Shown here piece by piece: positions 1 through 4,871 of a stretch of 5,570 nt of DNA. This stretch comes from UBA5189 sp040389445. Its GTDB lineage: Bacteria; Chloroflexota; Limnocylindria; Limnocylindrales; CSP1-4. How positions within the stretch are numbered: the first letter of the stretch is position 1; each line of letters starts with the position of its first letter. The translations under genes and the position numbers were made by a program. Location: the NCBI GenBank assembly GCA_040389445.1, contig JAZJZX010000038.1, positions 1 through 5,570 of the forward strand, read 5' to 3'. The notes under the pieces were generated by a model. It ran no database searches, was not told the origin of the DNA, and saw only the letters and a list, made by a program, of their open reading frames with translations.

Positions 1-480
1 GACGGCGACGACGGTGTGATAGCGATTCCACGCCTCTGTGCGCTTCGTGCGCGCAGCATCGCGCGTCTTTTTTGTCTGGCGGTATGCCTGATCCGCTGTG
101 ATGCTGTCGACGATCTGGGGCAGGCTCCGAAGTGCTTCCGCGTGATCGGTCATGCTGGCGAAATCGAGCCATGCCGGAGCGATCGTGCGGACGATCCAGT
201 CGGTGGCCATATAGGCGCGTTTCAGATCTAGGCCGTCTCCTCGGGTGTTGAGGAGTTGGGGCAGGATCTTTTTCAGCTCCTGGCGGCGGGTGTCGTCGAG
301 TCTGTCGTTAAGGCGGCGTCCGAAGGCTCCGAGGACGGGCGAGACGCATTGCGGGTGGTCGGAGTGGGATTCGCCCGCCATGTAGGCGGCGGCCTCGAGC
401 AGGCACAGTCCCTGCTCGGGGGAGTTGTGCCCACCGACGGCGAGTACGAGTGTGTCGAGGTCGATAATTCGTGCGGTCAT
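1..480 (-). CDS. Conserved-looking actinobacterial/phage hypothetical protein, 3' end cut by window edge
   Basis: An uninterrupted minus-strand reading frame of 160 codons starts at the ATG complementary to 478-480 and leaves the window at position 1 without a stop, so the C-terminus is missing. The protein begins MTARIIDLDTLVLAVGGHNS and contains SPEQGLCLLEAAAYMAGE (about residues 20-37) and SPVLGAFGRRLND (about 47-59), then an aromatic segment TDWIVRTIAPAWLDF (about 94-108) and a charged Lys/Arg-rich end (about 136-150). I see no membrane segment, signal peptide or known catalytic motif. The composition (IDLDxL start, SPE..CLLEA, SPVLGAFGRRLND) resembles a hypothetical family I recall from actinobacterial genomes and phages, but this is memory, not a search. 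It is divergent from the late block, which suggests an early or regulatory transcription unit. Its start overlaps the stop of a 17-codon ORF (ATGA), and its own Shine-Dalgarno is poor, so translational coupling is possible. Coding reality is well supported by frame length and protein-like composition; function is unknown. Confidence 0.82.
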   Translation of the reverse strand, partial: MTARIIDLDTLVLAVGGHNSPEQGLCLLEAAAYMAGESHSDHPQCVSPVLGAFGRRLNDRLDDTRRQELKKILPQLLNTRGDGLDLKRAYMATDWIVRTIAPAWLDFASMTDHAEALRSLPQIVDSITADQAYRQTKKTRDAARTKRTEAWNRYHTVVAV

Positions 481-530
481 TGGGGAAGGATATCCTGCCG
501 GTCCTGCATGGTGTAGGAGGTGTCGGTCAT
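477..530 (-). CDS. Possible 17-aa leader ORF overlapping the minus-strand gene
   Basis: On the minus strand an ATG at 528-530 opens a 17-codon frame (MTDTSYTMQDRQDILPQ). Its TGA stop (477-479) overlaps the ATG of the longer minus-strand gene (478-480) in an ATGA arrangement. An in-frame GTG lies two codons upstream (534-536). No clear Shine-Dalgarno precedes either start, so it would have to be leaderless or nearly so. The exact ATGA overlap is the usual geometry of translational coupling and the downstream gene lacks a good ribosome binding site of its own, which supports a leader role. The ORF is nevertheless short enough to arise by chance. Confidence 0.25.
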   Translation of the reverse strand: MTDTSYTMQDRQDILPQ

Positions 531-592
531 CGTCACCGTGATTATCGGGGAATCGGGTATGGGCGCGGATTATCGCGTCTACCGTCGATTTT
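481..592. promoter_or_regulatory. Divergent intergenic control region
   Basis: This stretch separates the minus-strand gene from the plus-strand late block and should hold the promoters for both. GATTATCG occurs twice in direct orientation (540-547 and 568-575, 28 bp apart). AGGATATCCT at 487-496 is a perfect 10-bp palindrome just upstream of the minus-strand start, and TCACCGTGA (533-541) is a small odd-length palindrome. TACCGT at 580-585 fits the loose actinobacterial -10 pattern TANNNT and lies 7 nt before the ATG at 593, which would give a leaderless transcript. No convincing -35 box is visible. That this region is a control region is inferred from the gene layout; the individual elements are weak. 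Confidence 0.45.
540..575 (+). repeat. Direct repeat pair GATTATCG in divergent region
   Basis: The 8-mer GATTATCG occurs at 540-547 and again at 568-575, start-to-start 28 bp, roughly 2.7 helical turns. Both copies are AT-richer than the surroundings. A paired operator for a regulator of the early/late switch is possible, but 8 bp is short and chance cannot be excluded. Confidence 0.25.
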
Positions 593-757
593 ATGGTGAT
601 CACACGGGGATGGCGGCGTGCGGGCGAGCTGGCGGACCGCGCTGATGAGGTGGGTCATGAGATGACTCTGACTTTGCGGACGGCCCGGAATTCGATGGCG
701 ATGGTCGCGGCGTGCGTCGCGATGTGGACGGTCTGGCGGATCGCGGTGAAAGGCTGA
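593..757 (+). CDS. Small single-pass membrane protein (54 aa)
   Basis: The ATG at 593-595 opens a 54-residue frame ending at TGA 755-757. Residues about 6-33 are charged and likely helical (RRAGELADRADEVGHEM). Residues about 35-52 form a hydrophobic segment (SMAMVAACVAMWTVWRIAV) followed by a basic C-terminus, so a membrane anchor with an amphipathic N-terminal arm is likely. No Shine-Dalgarno precedes 593, so translation from there would be leaderless. The alternative start is ATG 662, which has GAGGTGG at 646-652 and would leave a 31-aa peptide that is almost only the membrane segment. I prefer 593 because the upstream codons read as continuous protein-like helix, but the start is unsettled. 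The TGA shares its A with the ATG of the next gene (TGATG), so the two are probably translationally coupled. A role as a virion-membrane protein is inferred only from the setting. Confidence 0.6.
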   Translation: MVITRGWRRAGELADRADEVGHEMTLTLRTARNSMAMVAACVAMWTVWRIAVKG

Positions 758-1203
758 TGGGGAACGCGGACGCGTTCGGACGCCCCGTGTCTGGCAACCG
801 CAGCGCTCAGCCCAGTATTGACGGCCGTTTCTGTGATGCTGCGCACCGGATTTCGGATGCGGTGAACCAGGCCATCGCGGACGGTAAAACGGGGTGGTGG
901 ATGGTCTTCCATCTCGACGATGGACGCACCAACGGGTGCTGCTATGAGGCGCGGCGCGGGGCGGTCCTGGACGCCGGTAGCAACGCCGATCAGCGCATGT
1001 ATCTGAGGGTCCCGCACGGCGGGTGTCCGCCGGCTGAGGCCGCCTCTTATCTGGCTTACAACCGGTGGGTGATCCAGCAGATGGGCGGCCGGCTCCCCGA
1101 TCCGGAAAAGGACCAGGTCGTCATGCCGAAACGCCTCGAGCTGCTTCCCGAGCGGGTCCGTGCTGCGGGCCGGCTGCTACTCCCGAGAGGATCGCTGAAC
1201 TGA
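757..1203 (+). CDS. Actinobacterial mobile-element accessory protein of unknown function (148 aa)
   Basis: The start is ATG 757, which overlaps the preceding stop in TGATG. An in-frame GTG at 712 would add 15 residues but would bury the upstream gene. The protein is soluble-looking. Its core reads KTGWWMVFHLDDGRTNG (about 44-60), CCYEARRGAV (61-70), RMYLRVPHGG (80-89) then PPAEAASYLAYNRWV (91-105) and RLPDPEKD (112-119). This order (an aromatic strand with a DGR.(N/D)G turn, Y(E/D).R..AV, Y(L/V)(R/K)VP.GG..P.EA, then an R..DPE tail) matches my recollection of a hypothetical family seen repeatedly in Streptomyces-type mobile elements and phages; I could not verify this by search. Three cysteines (61, 62, 90) lie near His87, but I see no standard zinc-finger spacing. 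The TGA at 1201-1203 overlaps the next ATG, again as TGATG, so it sits in a coupled chain leading to the packaging ATPase. Function unknown. Confidence 0.75.
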   Translation: MGNADAFGRPVSGNRSAQPSIDGRFCDAAHRISDAVNQAIADGKTGWWMVFHLDDGRTNGCCYEARRGAVLDAGSNADQRMYLRVPHGGCPPAEAASYLAYNRWVIQQMGGRLPDPEKDQVVMPKRLELLPERVRAAGRLLLPRGSLN

Positions 1204-1823
1204 TGAGTGCTCCGGTGGTGGAGTTTGATGCCGGCTTTGGGCTGGGGTCGGTGGATGAGGTTGAGGTGGCTCCGGGGCCGGCGGTGACGGCGGCGGGGAA
1301 GCCTCGGACGCCGTCGACGCCGGGGCGTAAGCCGGGGCAGCGCGCGAGCACGACGGCGAAGGCTCCCCCGCCTCCTCCTCCTCCTCGGGGGAGTACGCCG
1401 GGGGCGTCGAAGCCGCCGCCGGCTCCGAAGGCGCCGGCGGCGCGGGTGAACCGGAAGCCGGCGGTCGAGAAGACGATCCGGAAGATCGGTGGGTCGCTGC
1501 TGATCGCGGCGAAAACCAAGAACCAGCCGGCGTTGGCCGCCGACGCGATCGCCCTGCTCCAGGTGAAGGACGAGCTGGCGGCTGCGTTCGACGAGCTGGC
1601 GGCGGATACGCGGTGGCTGGCCGCGGTGATCGACAAAGTGGCGGTGCTCGCGCCGGGGGTGGAGGCCGGGGCGATTCTGGTCGGCCTCGGTATCCAGGTC
1701 GGGGTGAACCACAGCTTGATCCCCCTCGACATGGGCATCCTGTTCGATGCTAAGGACCCGCGGGAGCTGCTGACCGGTGCGGGGATCAAGCTGACCAAGG
1801 TCGACGAGCCGGTAGGCGAGTAG
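1203..1823 (+). CDS. Proline-rich protein with hydrophobic C-terminal domain, putative virion/membrane protein (206 aa)
   Basis: The start is taken as ATG 1203-1205, overlapping the preceding TGA; the frame is open further upstream to 1065, but that would overlap the previous gene by over 130 nt. Residues 1-25 are acidic. Residues about 33-86 are low complexity and rich in Pro, Ala, Lys and Arg, including seven consecutive prolines (55-61) and the runs GASKPPPAPKAPAA. From about 87 a folded domain begins: a basic helix (VEKTIRKIGGSLLIAAKTK), a helical part with a repeated DELAA motif (DELAAAF DELAADT, 123-136), and a hydrophobic stretch (about 146-174, LAPGVEAGAILVGLGIQVGVNHSLIP) that could be one membrane segment or a hairpin. 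The basic disordered arm could bind DNA and the C-terminus a membrane, which would suit a minor virion protein next to the ATPase, but this is inference. No family is recognised. The seven-proline run would be expected to need EF-P for efficient translation. Confidence 0.78.
   Translation: MSAPVVEFDAGFGLGSVDEVEVAPGPAVTAAGKPRTPSTPGRKPGQRASTTAKAPPPPPPPRGSTPGASKPPPAPKAPAARVNRKPAVEKTIRKIGGSLLIAAKTKNQPALAADAIALLQVKDELAAAFDELAADTRWLAAVIDKVAVLAPGVEAGAILVGLGIQVGVNHSLIPLDMGILFDAKDPRELLTGAGIKLTKVDEPVGE
1363..1393 (+). repeat. GC-rich inverted repeat flanking a CCT repeat inside the proline-run codons
   Basis: CTCCCCCG (1363-1370) and CGGGGGAG (1386-1393) are perfect 8-bp inverted complements around a 15-nt loop made of five CCT units (1371-1385). 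The element lies inside the coding sequence, exactly over the codons for the seven-proline tract. The loop sequence CCUCCU is also the anti-Shine-Dalgarno motif. It may be a by-product of proline codons flanked by Gly/Arg codons, or an mRNA hairpin that adds to ribosome slowing. Confidence 0.45.
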
Positions 1824-1825
1824 TC

Positions 1826-2581
1826 GTGATCGTGCTGAACAGTCTGAAACGTCGTGTCGAGATCCAGGAAATCGGCCGGGACGAGTTCGTGGATACGCGG
1901 TGGTCGTATCGGGCTGGTCAGCACGTCACCGCGGTGGGTCCCACGGACTGGGGTAAGACCACGCTGATGTATCAGCTGATCGAGAAGTCGGCTCACAAGG
2001 ATCTGCCGGCGATTTCTCTGGTGATGAAGCCCGAGGATGAGACGGTCGATTTGTGGGTGCCGGGTTTGGGTCACGACATCATCCGGTCATGGCCTCCCCC
2101 TTTTCGGCCGTGGAAGTCACGGCCGCCCGGTTATGCGGTGTGGCCGAAGCATACGTTCGACGCCGACACCGACGACGCCCATTTGTATTGGGAATTCAAG
2201 CGGTGTATTTCGCAGGTGTATGGGAAACGGATCGGTTCCCGGAAAATTCGGGGTGCGATTCTTTTCTCTGACGAGGTCGCGGGGTTGGCGCGTCTGTGGA
2301 ATTTGGATCGGCAGTTGGACAATGTGTGGGAGCGGGGTCGTACGCAGCGGGTGGGTTTGTGGGGGGCGTCGCAGCGGCCTTACAACGTGCCTCAGAACGC
2401 GTATGGGATGGCGTCGCATCTGTTCCTGGGGAACGATCCGGATGAGCGGTCTCGGAAGCGGTACGCGGAGATCGGCGGAATGGACTTGAAGCTTGTTCAG
2501 AACGCGACGGGTGAACTAGATGATCATATGTGGCTGTATCTGAGACGTAAGCCGCGGGCTATTTGTATCGTGGGGGCATAG
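1826..2581 (+). CDS. Genome-packaging ATPase, FtsK/HerA superfamily (PRD1 P9-like)
   Basis: This 251-aa protein is predicted to power DNA translocation into a preformed capsid, as the P9-type ATPases of tectiviruses do. The Walker A loop is GPTDWGKTT at residues 38-46. The Walker B strand is GAILFSDE at 143-150, with Asp149 and Glu150 as the metal-binding and catalytic acids. A third segment, GRTQRVGLWGASQRP (171-185), has the Arg-rich helix and the strand ending in Gln typical of the sensor region in FtsK/HerA ATPases. The size is right for a minimal viral packaging ATPase and much smaller than cellular FtsK or a conjugative coupling protein; there is no membrane or gamma domain. The GTG start lies 2 nt after the previous TAG, with a weak purine stretch (GGCGAG) before it. 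An internal alternative start is unlikely because residues 1-35 hold the expected N-terminal strand region. Its position directly upstream of the capsid gene matches tectivirus-like order. The ATPase superfamily is secure; the viral packaging role is inferred from context. Confidence 0.88.
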   Translation: MIVLNSLKRRVEIQEIGRDEFVDTRWSYRAGQHVTAVGPTDWGKTTLMYQLIEKSAHKDLPAISLVMKPEDETVDLWVPGLGHDIIRSWPPPFRPWKSRPPGYAVWPKHTFDADTDDAHLYWEFKRCISQVYGKRIGSRKIRGAILFSDEVAGLARLWNLDRQLDNVWERGRTQRVGLWGASQRPYNVPQNAYGMASHLFLGNDPDERSRKRYAEIGGMDLKLVQNATGELDDHMWLYLRRKPRAICIVGA

Positions 2582-2608
2582 GGCGCTTTCGGCGCTTCAT
2601 TCCTGTTG

Positions 2609-2618
2609 GAAAGGTGAG
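2609..2618 (+). promoter_or_regulatory. Strong ribosome binding site of the capsid gene
   Basis: GAAAGGTGAG differs by one inserted/changed base from the ideal GAAAGGAG and ends 5 nt before the ATG at 2624. It is clearly better than the sites of the coupled genes upstream and fits high expression of a capsid protein. The gap of 42 nt from the ATPase stop is one of only two real gaps in the late block. I see no confident promoter in it. Confidence 0.6.
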
Positions 2619-2623
2619 CGCGG

Positions 2624-3799
2624 ATGACTGCTCCCATGGGCCAGAAAGCGGCTCCGGACAAGGGCGCGAAGCAGCCTCTCAAGGCGCTTCCGTTCACCGC
2701 CGGCGTACAGCCCAGCGAGTTTCAGAGCTACGACGAGCAGAAGACGTTGACGGCGTCGACGCAGACGATGCCGACGTACACCATCGAGCCCACAGGCTTC
2801 TTGGAGAACGTGTACATCCTGGTCGAGACCCAGACGTCCCCGAACGCGGGCGCGGCCAACGTCACGTTTGCGCAGAACGGGCCGTTCAACGTGCTCGACA
2901 ACATCGAGCTGAAGGACGCGGGCCCGGTCGGCTCCCTGATCGGTGGGGCACAGTTCAACGGCTGGGACCTGATGATCGCCAACAAGTACGGCGGCTACAG
3001 CCATCAGGACGACCCGCGATCCGGTCCGAACTTCCTCGCGACGACGGGCACGTCCACGGCCGGTGGCGCATTTCGTTTCATCTTGCGTTTGCCGATCGAG
3101 CTGGTGAAGCGCGACGGGGTCGGCGCGCTGGTCAACAAGAGCTCGTCGACGACGTACAAGCTGTACATGCGCATCTCGGACACGGCGACCCCGTACGGCA
3201 CTCCGCCGTCGGCGGCGCACACGGTGCGGATCCGGGTCATCCCCGAGTCCTACTGGGACCCGGACGACACCGACCGGCTGCTCGGGCGGGCGCTCACCCA
3301 GCTCCCCCCGCTCAGTGGGACGACACAGTTCTGGACCAAGGGTGAGACCCCGCTCGGCTCGGGTGCGGTCGCGCCGATGCTGTCGACCGGGCTGGGCAAC
3401 CTGATCCGCAACTACATCTTCATCCTCGTCGACTCCAACCTATCGAGGACGCAGGGCGAATCGGACTTCCCCGATCCGTTCGTGCTGAAGTTCGAGGCGA
3501 ACGAGCTGATCAACCGACTCAAACGGCACTGGCGGCAGAAGATCCTCTGGGCCTACGGGTACGGGCACACCGGGGCGGCCGAGGCCGTCGGCGGCCAGGA
3601 CAACGGCGTGTTCCCGGCGTGGTTCAACGACGACTTCGGGCTGAAGCCGGGCGCGGAGACCCGGCGCCGGCTGCTGCGGACGTCGCCGGACAGCCGGCTT
3701 CAGGTGTCGGCGACGATCGGCGGCAGCGGCGCGCACACCCTGTACACCTTGGTCAACCACGTGGCTCCGGCGGGCGACCCGGCGACCCTGATCGTCTAG
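2624..3799 (+). CDS. Predicted double-jelly-roll major capsid protein
   Basis: A 391-aa protein rich in beta-strand patterns, Gly, Thr, Pro and Asn, without membrane segments, signal peptide or catalytic motifs. Its length is in the range of double-jelly-roll capsid proteins (PRD1 P3 is about 395 aa). The pattern divides in two. A first half (about 50-210) has FLENVYILVETQ (59-70), the motif GPFNVLDNIELKD (86-98) followed by a Gly-rich turn, and FRFILRLPIEL (150-160). A second half (about 235-385) has GNLIRNYIFILVDSN (258-272) then SRTQGESDFPDPF (274-286). The GPF..ld.IELKD-Gly pattern and the late (I/L)RNY..I(L/V)(D) strand with R and D..P downstream are what I associate with actinobacterial double-jelly-roll capsid proteins. 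The N-terminal 30 residues are basic and probably disordered, suited to contacts with an inner membrane. The gene directly follows the packaging ATPase and uses more C-ending codons than its neighbours, as highly expressed genes often do. No tail or HK97-type features are present. A minor capsid or penton protein is the main alternative; structure prediction would settle it. Confidence 0.72.
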   Translation: MTAPMGQKAAPDKGAKQPLKALPFTAGVQPSEFQSYDEQKTLTASTQTMPTYTIEPTGFLENVYILVETQTSPNAGAANVTFAQNGPFNVLDNIELKDAGPVGSLIGGAQFNGWDLMIANKYGGYSHQDDPRSGPNFLATTGTSTAGGAFRFILRLPIELVKRDGVGALVNKSSSTTYKLYMRISDTATPYGTPPSAAHTVRIRVIPESYWDPDDTDRLLGRALTQLPPLSGTTQFWTKGETPLGSGAVAPMLSTGLGNLIRNYIFILVDSNLSRTQGESDFPDPFVLKFEANELINRLKRHWRQKILWAYGYGHTGAAEAVGGQDNGVFPAWFNDDFGLKPGAETRRRLLRTSPDSRLQVSATIGGSGAHTLYTLVNHVAPAGDPATLIV

Positions 3800-3806
3800 C
3801 AGATCT

Positions 3807-3843
3807 CCGGCGGCCCGGGTTTCCCCATGGCCCGGGTCGCCGG
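3807..3843 (+). terminator. Strong GC hairpin after the capsid gene
   Basis: CCGGCGGCCCGGG (3807-3819) pairs with CCCGGGTCGCCGG (3831-3843), giving a 13-bp stem with a single G-U pair and an 11-nt loop. It begins 7 nt after the capsid stop codon. There is no U tract, so it would be one of the tail-less hairpins often proposed as terminators or mRNA 3'-end stabilisers in actinobacteria. Partial termination or protection of an abundant capsid mRNA would be its likely role. Confidence 0.6.
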
Positions 3844-3851
3844 CAAGCTCG

Positions 3852-3875
3852 GCGATGTTTCACGTGGAACATCGC
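3852..3875. promoter_or_regulatory. parS-like ParB-binding site (24-bp near-perfect palindrome)
   Basis: The core at 3856-3871 reads TGTTTCACGTGGAACA; on the minus strand it is TGTTCCACGTGAAACA, an exact fit to the bacterial chromosomal parS consensus TGTTNCACGTGAAACA. Symmetry continues for four more base pairs on each side (3852-3855 with 3872-3875), so the palindrome is 24 bp with one non-complementary pair (T3860/G3867). It lies in the non-coding gap between the capsid hairpin and the next ribosome binding site. In cellular chromosomes ParB loads on such sites as a CTP-dependent clamp and spreads. An open frame begins inside the site at 3855 (MFHVEH...), but this is a by-product of the parS sequence; the gene in that frame really starts at 4002. 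As RNA the site could also form a stem, but it has no loop or U tract, so DNA-binding is the better explanation. Confidence 0.85.
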
Positions 3876-3890
3876 ATCGTTTCACGGCCG

Positions 3891-3896
3891 AGGAGG
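3891..3896 (+). promoter_or_regulatory. Consensus ribosome binding site AGGAGG
   Basis: AGGAGG lies 8 nt before the ATG at 3905. It is the best Shine-Dalgarno in the window and fixes the start of the 30-aa membrane peptide. It implies a fresh entry point for ribosomes after the hairpin and parS gap. Confidence 0.8.
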
Positions 3897-3904
3897 CAAT
3901 CGAG

Positions 3905-3997
3905 ATGGGTTTCATCAAGGGCAACTGGCTCGGCATCGCGATCGGTATCGGCCTGGGCATGTTCGTCGTGCCCAAGGTCGTGTCCCGGATCCGCTGA
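3905..3997 (+). CDS. 30-aa membrane peptide
   Basis: This very short gene encodes one hydrophobic helix: MGFIKGNWLGIAIGIGLGMF, then VVPKVVSRIR. Residues about 8-25 (WLGIAIGIGLGMFVVPKV) would cross the membrane, with GxxxG-like small-residue spacing (G10, G14, G16, G18) suited to helix packing, and a basic C-terminus. A perfect AGGAGG 8 nt upstream and conserved-looking composition make it credible despite its size. The stop is 4 nt before the start of the hydrolase gene, so the two are likely co-translated. Tectivirus-like virions carry several membrane peptides of this size in their inner membrane; that this is one of them is inferred from context. Confidence 0.75.
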   Translation: MGFIKGNWLGIAIGIGLGMFVVPKVVSRIR

Positions 3998-4001
3998 GAC
4001 G

Positions 4002-4601
4002 ATGCCGGGAGTCGACGGGGTCGCGGTCGGTGTCGTCGGCGTCGGCGCGTTTCTGCTGTGGACCGGGGTGAAGAACGTCGGCATCGTCGACGGTTTGCGG
4101 GACATCACCTCGGGCCGGGTTCCGACCGAGGGTCCGCAGACGCCGGCGGTGCCGACCACCAGCGGCGGTAGTAGTTCGGTGGGGGCGAACGGGTTCGGGG
4201 CGGTGATCGTGGCCGGGGCGCGCGCGCAGATCGGGAAGCCGTACAAGTGGGCTAAGGCCGGCCCGGACAGCTTTGATTGCTCCGGGCTGGTGTCATATGT
4301 GCTGATCAATAACTGCGGGTTGAAGATCCGGCGAATGTACACGGCGGAGTTTTACGTGTGGTCGGGGGCGACGACGGTTGCTCGCTCGGAGATCCAGCCG
4401 GGGGATCTGGTGTGCTGGCCGTCGCACATCGGGATCGCGGTGGGCGGGGATCAGATGATCAACGCGGCCCACTCCGGGACTTTGGTGCGGGAGCAGAAGA
4501 TCTGGTCTCCGCCGGTACCGATCATCCGCCGGGTCAATCCGGGTGAGGTGCCGGTGTCGGTGGTCAAGCAGGCGCAGGCGCAGTTGGCGAGGGTGGGGTA
4601 G
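4002..4601 (+). CDS. Membrane-anchored NlpC/P60 peptidoglycan endopeptidase
   Basis: A 199-aa protein predicted to cut peptide stems of peptidoglycan. Residues about 6-29 form an N-terminal membrane anchor (VAVGVVGVGAFLLWTGVKNV), followed by a Pro/Thr/Ser/Gly-rich linker (about 40-62) and the NlpC/P60 domain (about 63-175). Key positions are the Cys nucleophile C93 in DSFDCSGLVSYV, the catalytic His H142 in CWPSHIGIAVGG, and H157 in NAAHSG as the third, orienting residue. IGKPYKWAKAGPDS before the Cys is the usual family lead-in. The start is taken at ATG 4002 because it opens directly on the anchor; the same frame runs back to 3855 but the added residues are Arg/Ser-rich junk from parS and the 30-aa gene. 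There is no cleavable signal peptide and no cell-wall-binding domain, so it is more likely a virion-associated, membrane-held lysin acting at entry than a classical secreted endolysin. A role in cell exit is possible, as a small multi-pass protein follows immediately. Confidence 0.9.
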   Translation: MPGVDGVAVGVVGVGAFLLWTGVKNVGIVDGLRDITSGRVPTEGPQTPAVPTTSGGSSSVGANGFGAVIVAGARAQIGKPYKWAKAGPDSFDCSGLVSYVLINNCGLKIRRMYTAEFYVWSGATTVARSEIQPGDLVCWPSHIGIAVGGDQMINAAHSGTLVREQKIWSPPVPIIRRVNPGEVPVSVVKQAQAQLARVG

Positions 4602-4865
4602 ATGGCGGCGTCGACGGGGCCGATCCTGGCGATCGGTGCGGTGACGGTGGCGAACGATGTCCTGTTTCACCGACGGTCGATTGATTGGCGGGTGCCGATC
4701 GCGACGTGCGGGGCGGCGATCCTGTTCGGATTCCTCGAGAAGCCGCTCGGGCCGGTGGCTGCCGCGCTCGCATGGGCGTCGCTGGTCACGTCGCTTTTTG
4801 TTCCGGCCAAGGGTGACAAGGATCCGCCGATCACGGCGGCGGCGAAGTACTTCACGCAGGGATGA
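4602..4865 (+). CDS. Small multi-pass membrane protein, holin-like or virion membrane protein (87 aa)
   Basis: The ATG directly abuts the TAG of the hydrolase gene; GAGGGTGGGG just upstream can serve as ribosome binding site. Hydrophobic segments lie at about 5-22 (TGPILAIGAVTVANDVLF), 31-46 (VPIATCGAAILFGFLE) and 50-67 (GPVAAALAWASLVTSLFV), with short basic loops (HRRS at 23-26) and a charged hydrophilic C-terminus. The size, number of membrane segments and position after a lysin are what one expects of a holin, but in a virus with an internal membrane it could equally be a structural membrane protein. No specific family is recognised. Confidence 0.78.
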   Translation: MAASTGPILAIGAVTVANDVLFHRRSIDWRVPIATCGAAILFGFLEKPLGPVAAALAWASLVTSLFVPAKGDKDPPITAAAKYFTQG

Positions 4866-4871
4866 GGATAG

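Noticed and set aside
256..516. Plus-strand 86-codon frame in the left region
   Set aside because: It is opposite the 160-codon minus-strand gene, which has the better protein composition and a start at 480.
1604..1903. 13-bp direct repeat GGATACGCGGTGG (1604-1616 and 1891-1903)
   Set aside because: Both copies encode a D-T-R-W peptide in unrelated proteins with no extended similarity around them. Probably coincidence from biased codon use.
1121..2074. Long minus-strand open frame (317 codons) antisense to the 206-aa and ATPase genes
   Set aside because: It is the antisense shadow expected in high-GC coding DNA. The plus strand has Walker motifs and coupled starts, while the minus product is low-complexity Ala/Gly/Ser/Arg.
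2563..3345. Plus-strand 260-codon frame overlapping the capsid gene
   Set aside because: The product is Arg/Gly/His-rich without folded-protein character and lies entirely over the capsid frame. It is a high-GC shadow.
3758..3763. Second CACGTG core near the end of the capsid gene, possible second parS
   Set aside because: Only CCACGTGG matches; the flanking TGTT/AACA arms are missing and the bases are explained by coding for Asn-His-Val-Ala.
3855..4001. N-terminal extension of the hydrolase starting MFHVEH
   Set aside because: This start arises from the parS sequence itself, overlaps the well-supported 30-aa gene and gives Arg/Ser-rich residues. The ATG at 4002 opens directly on a membrane anchor.
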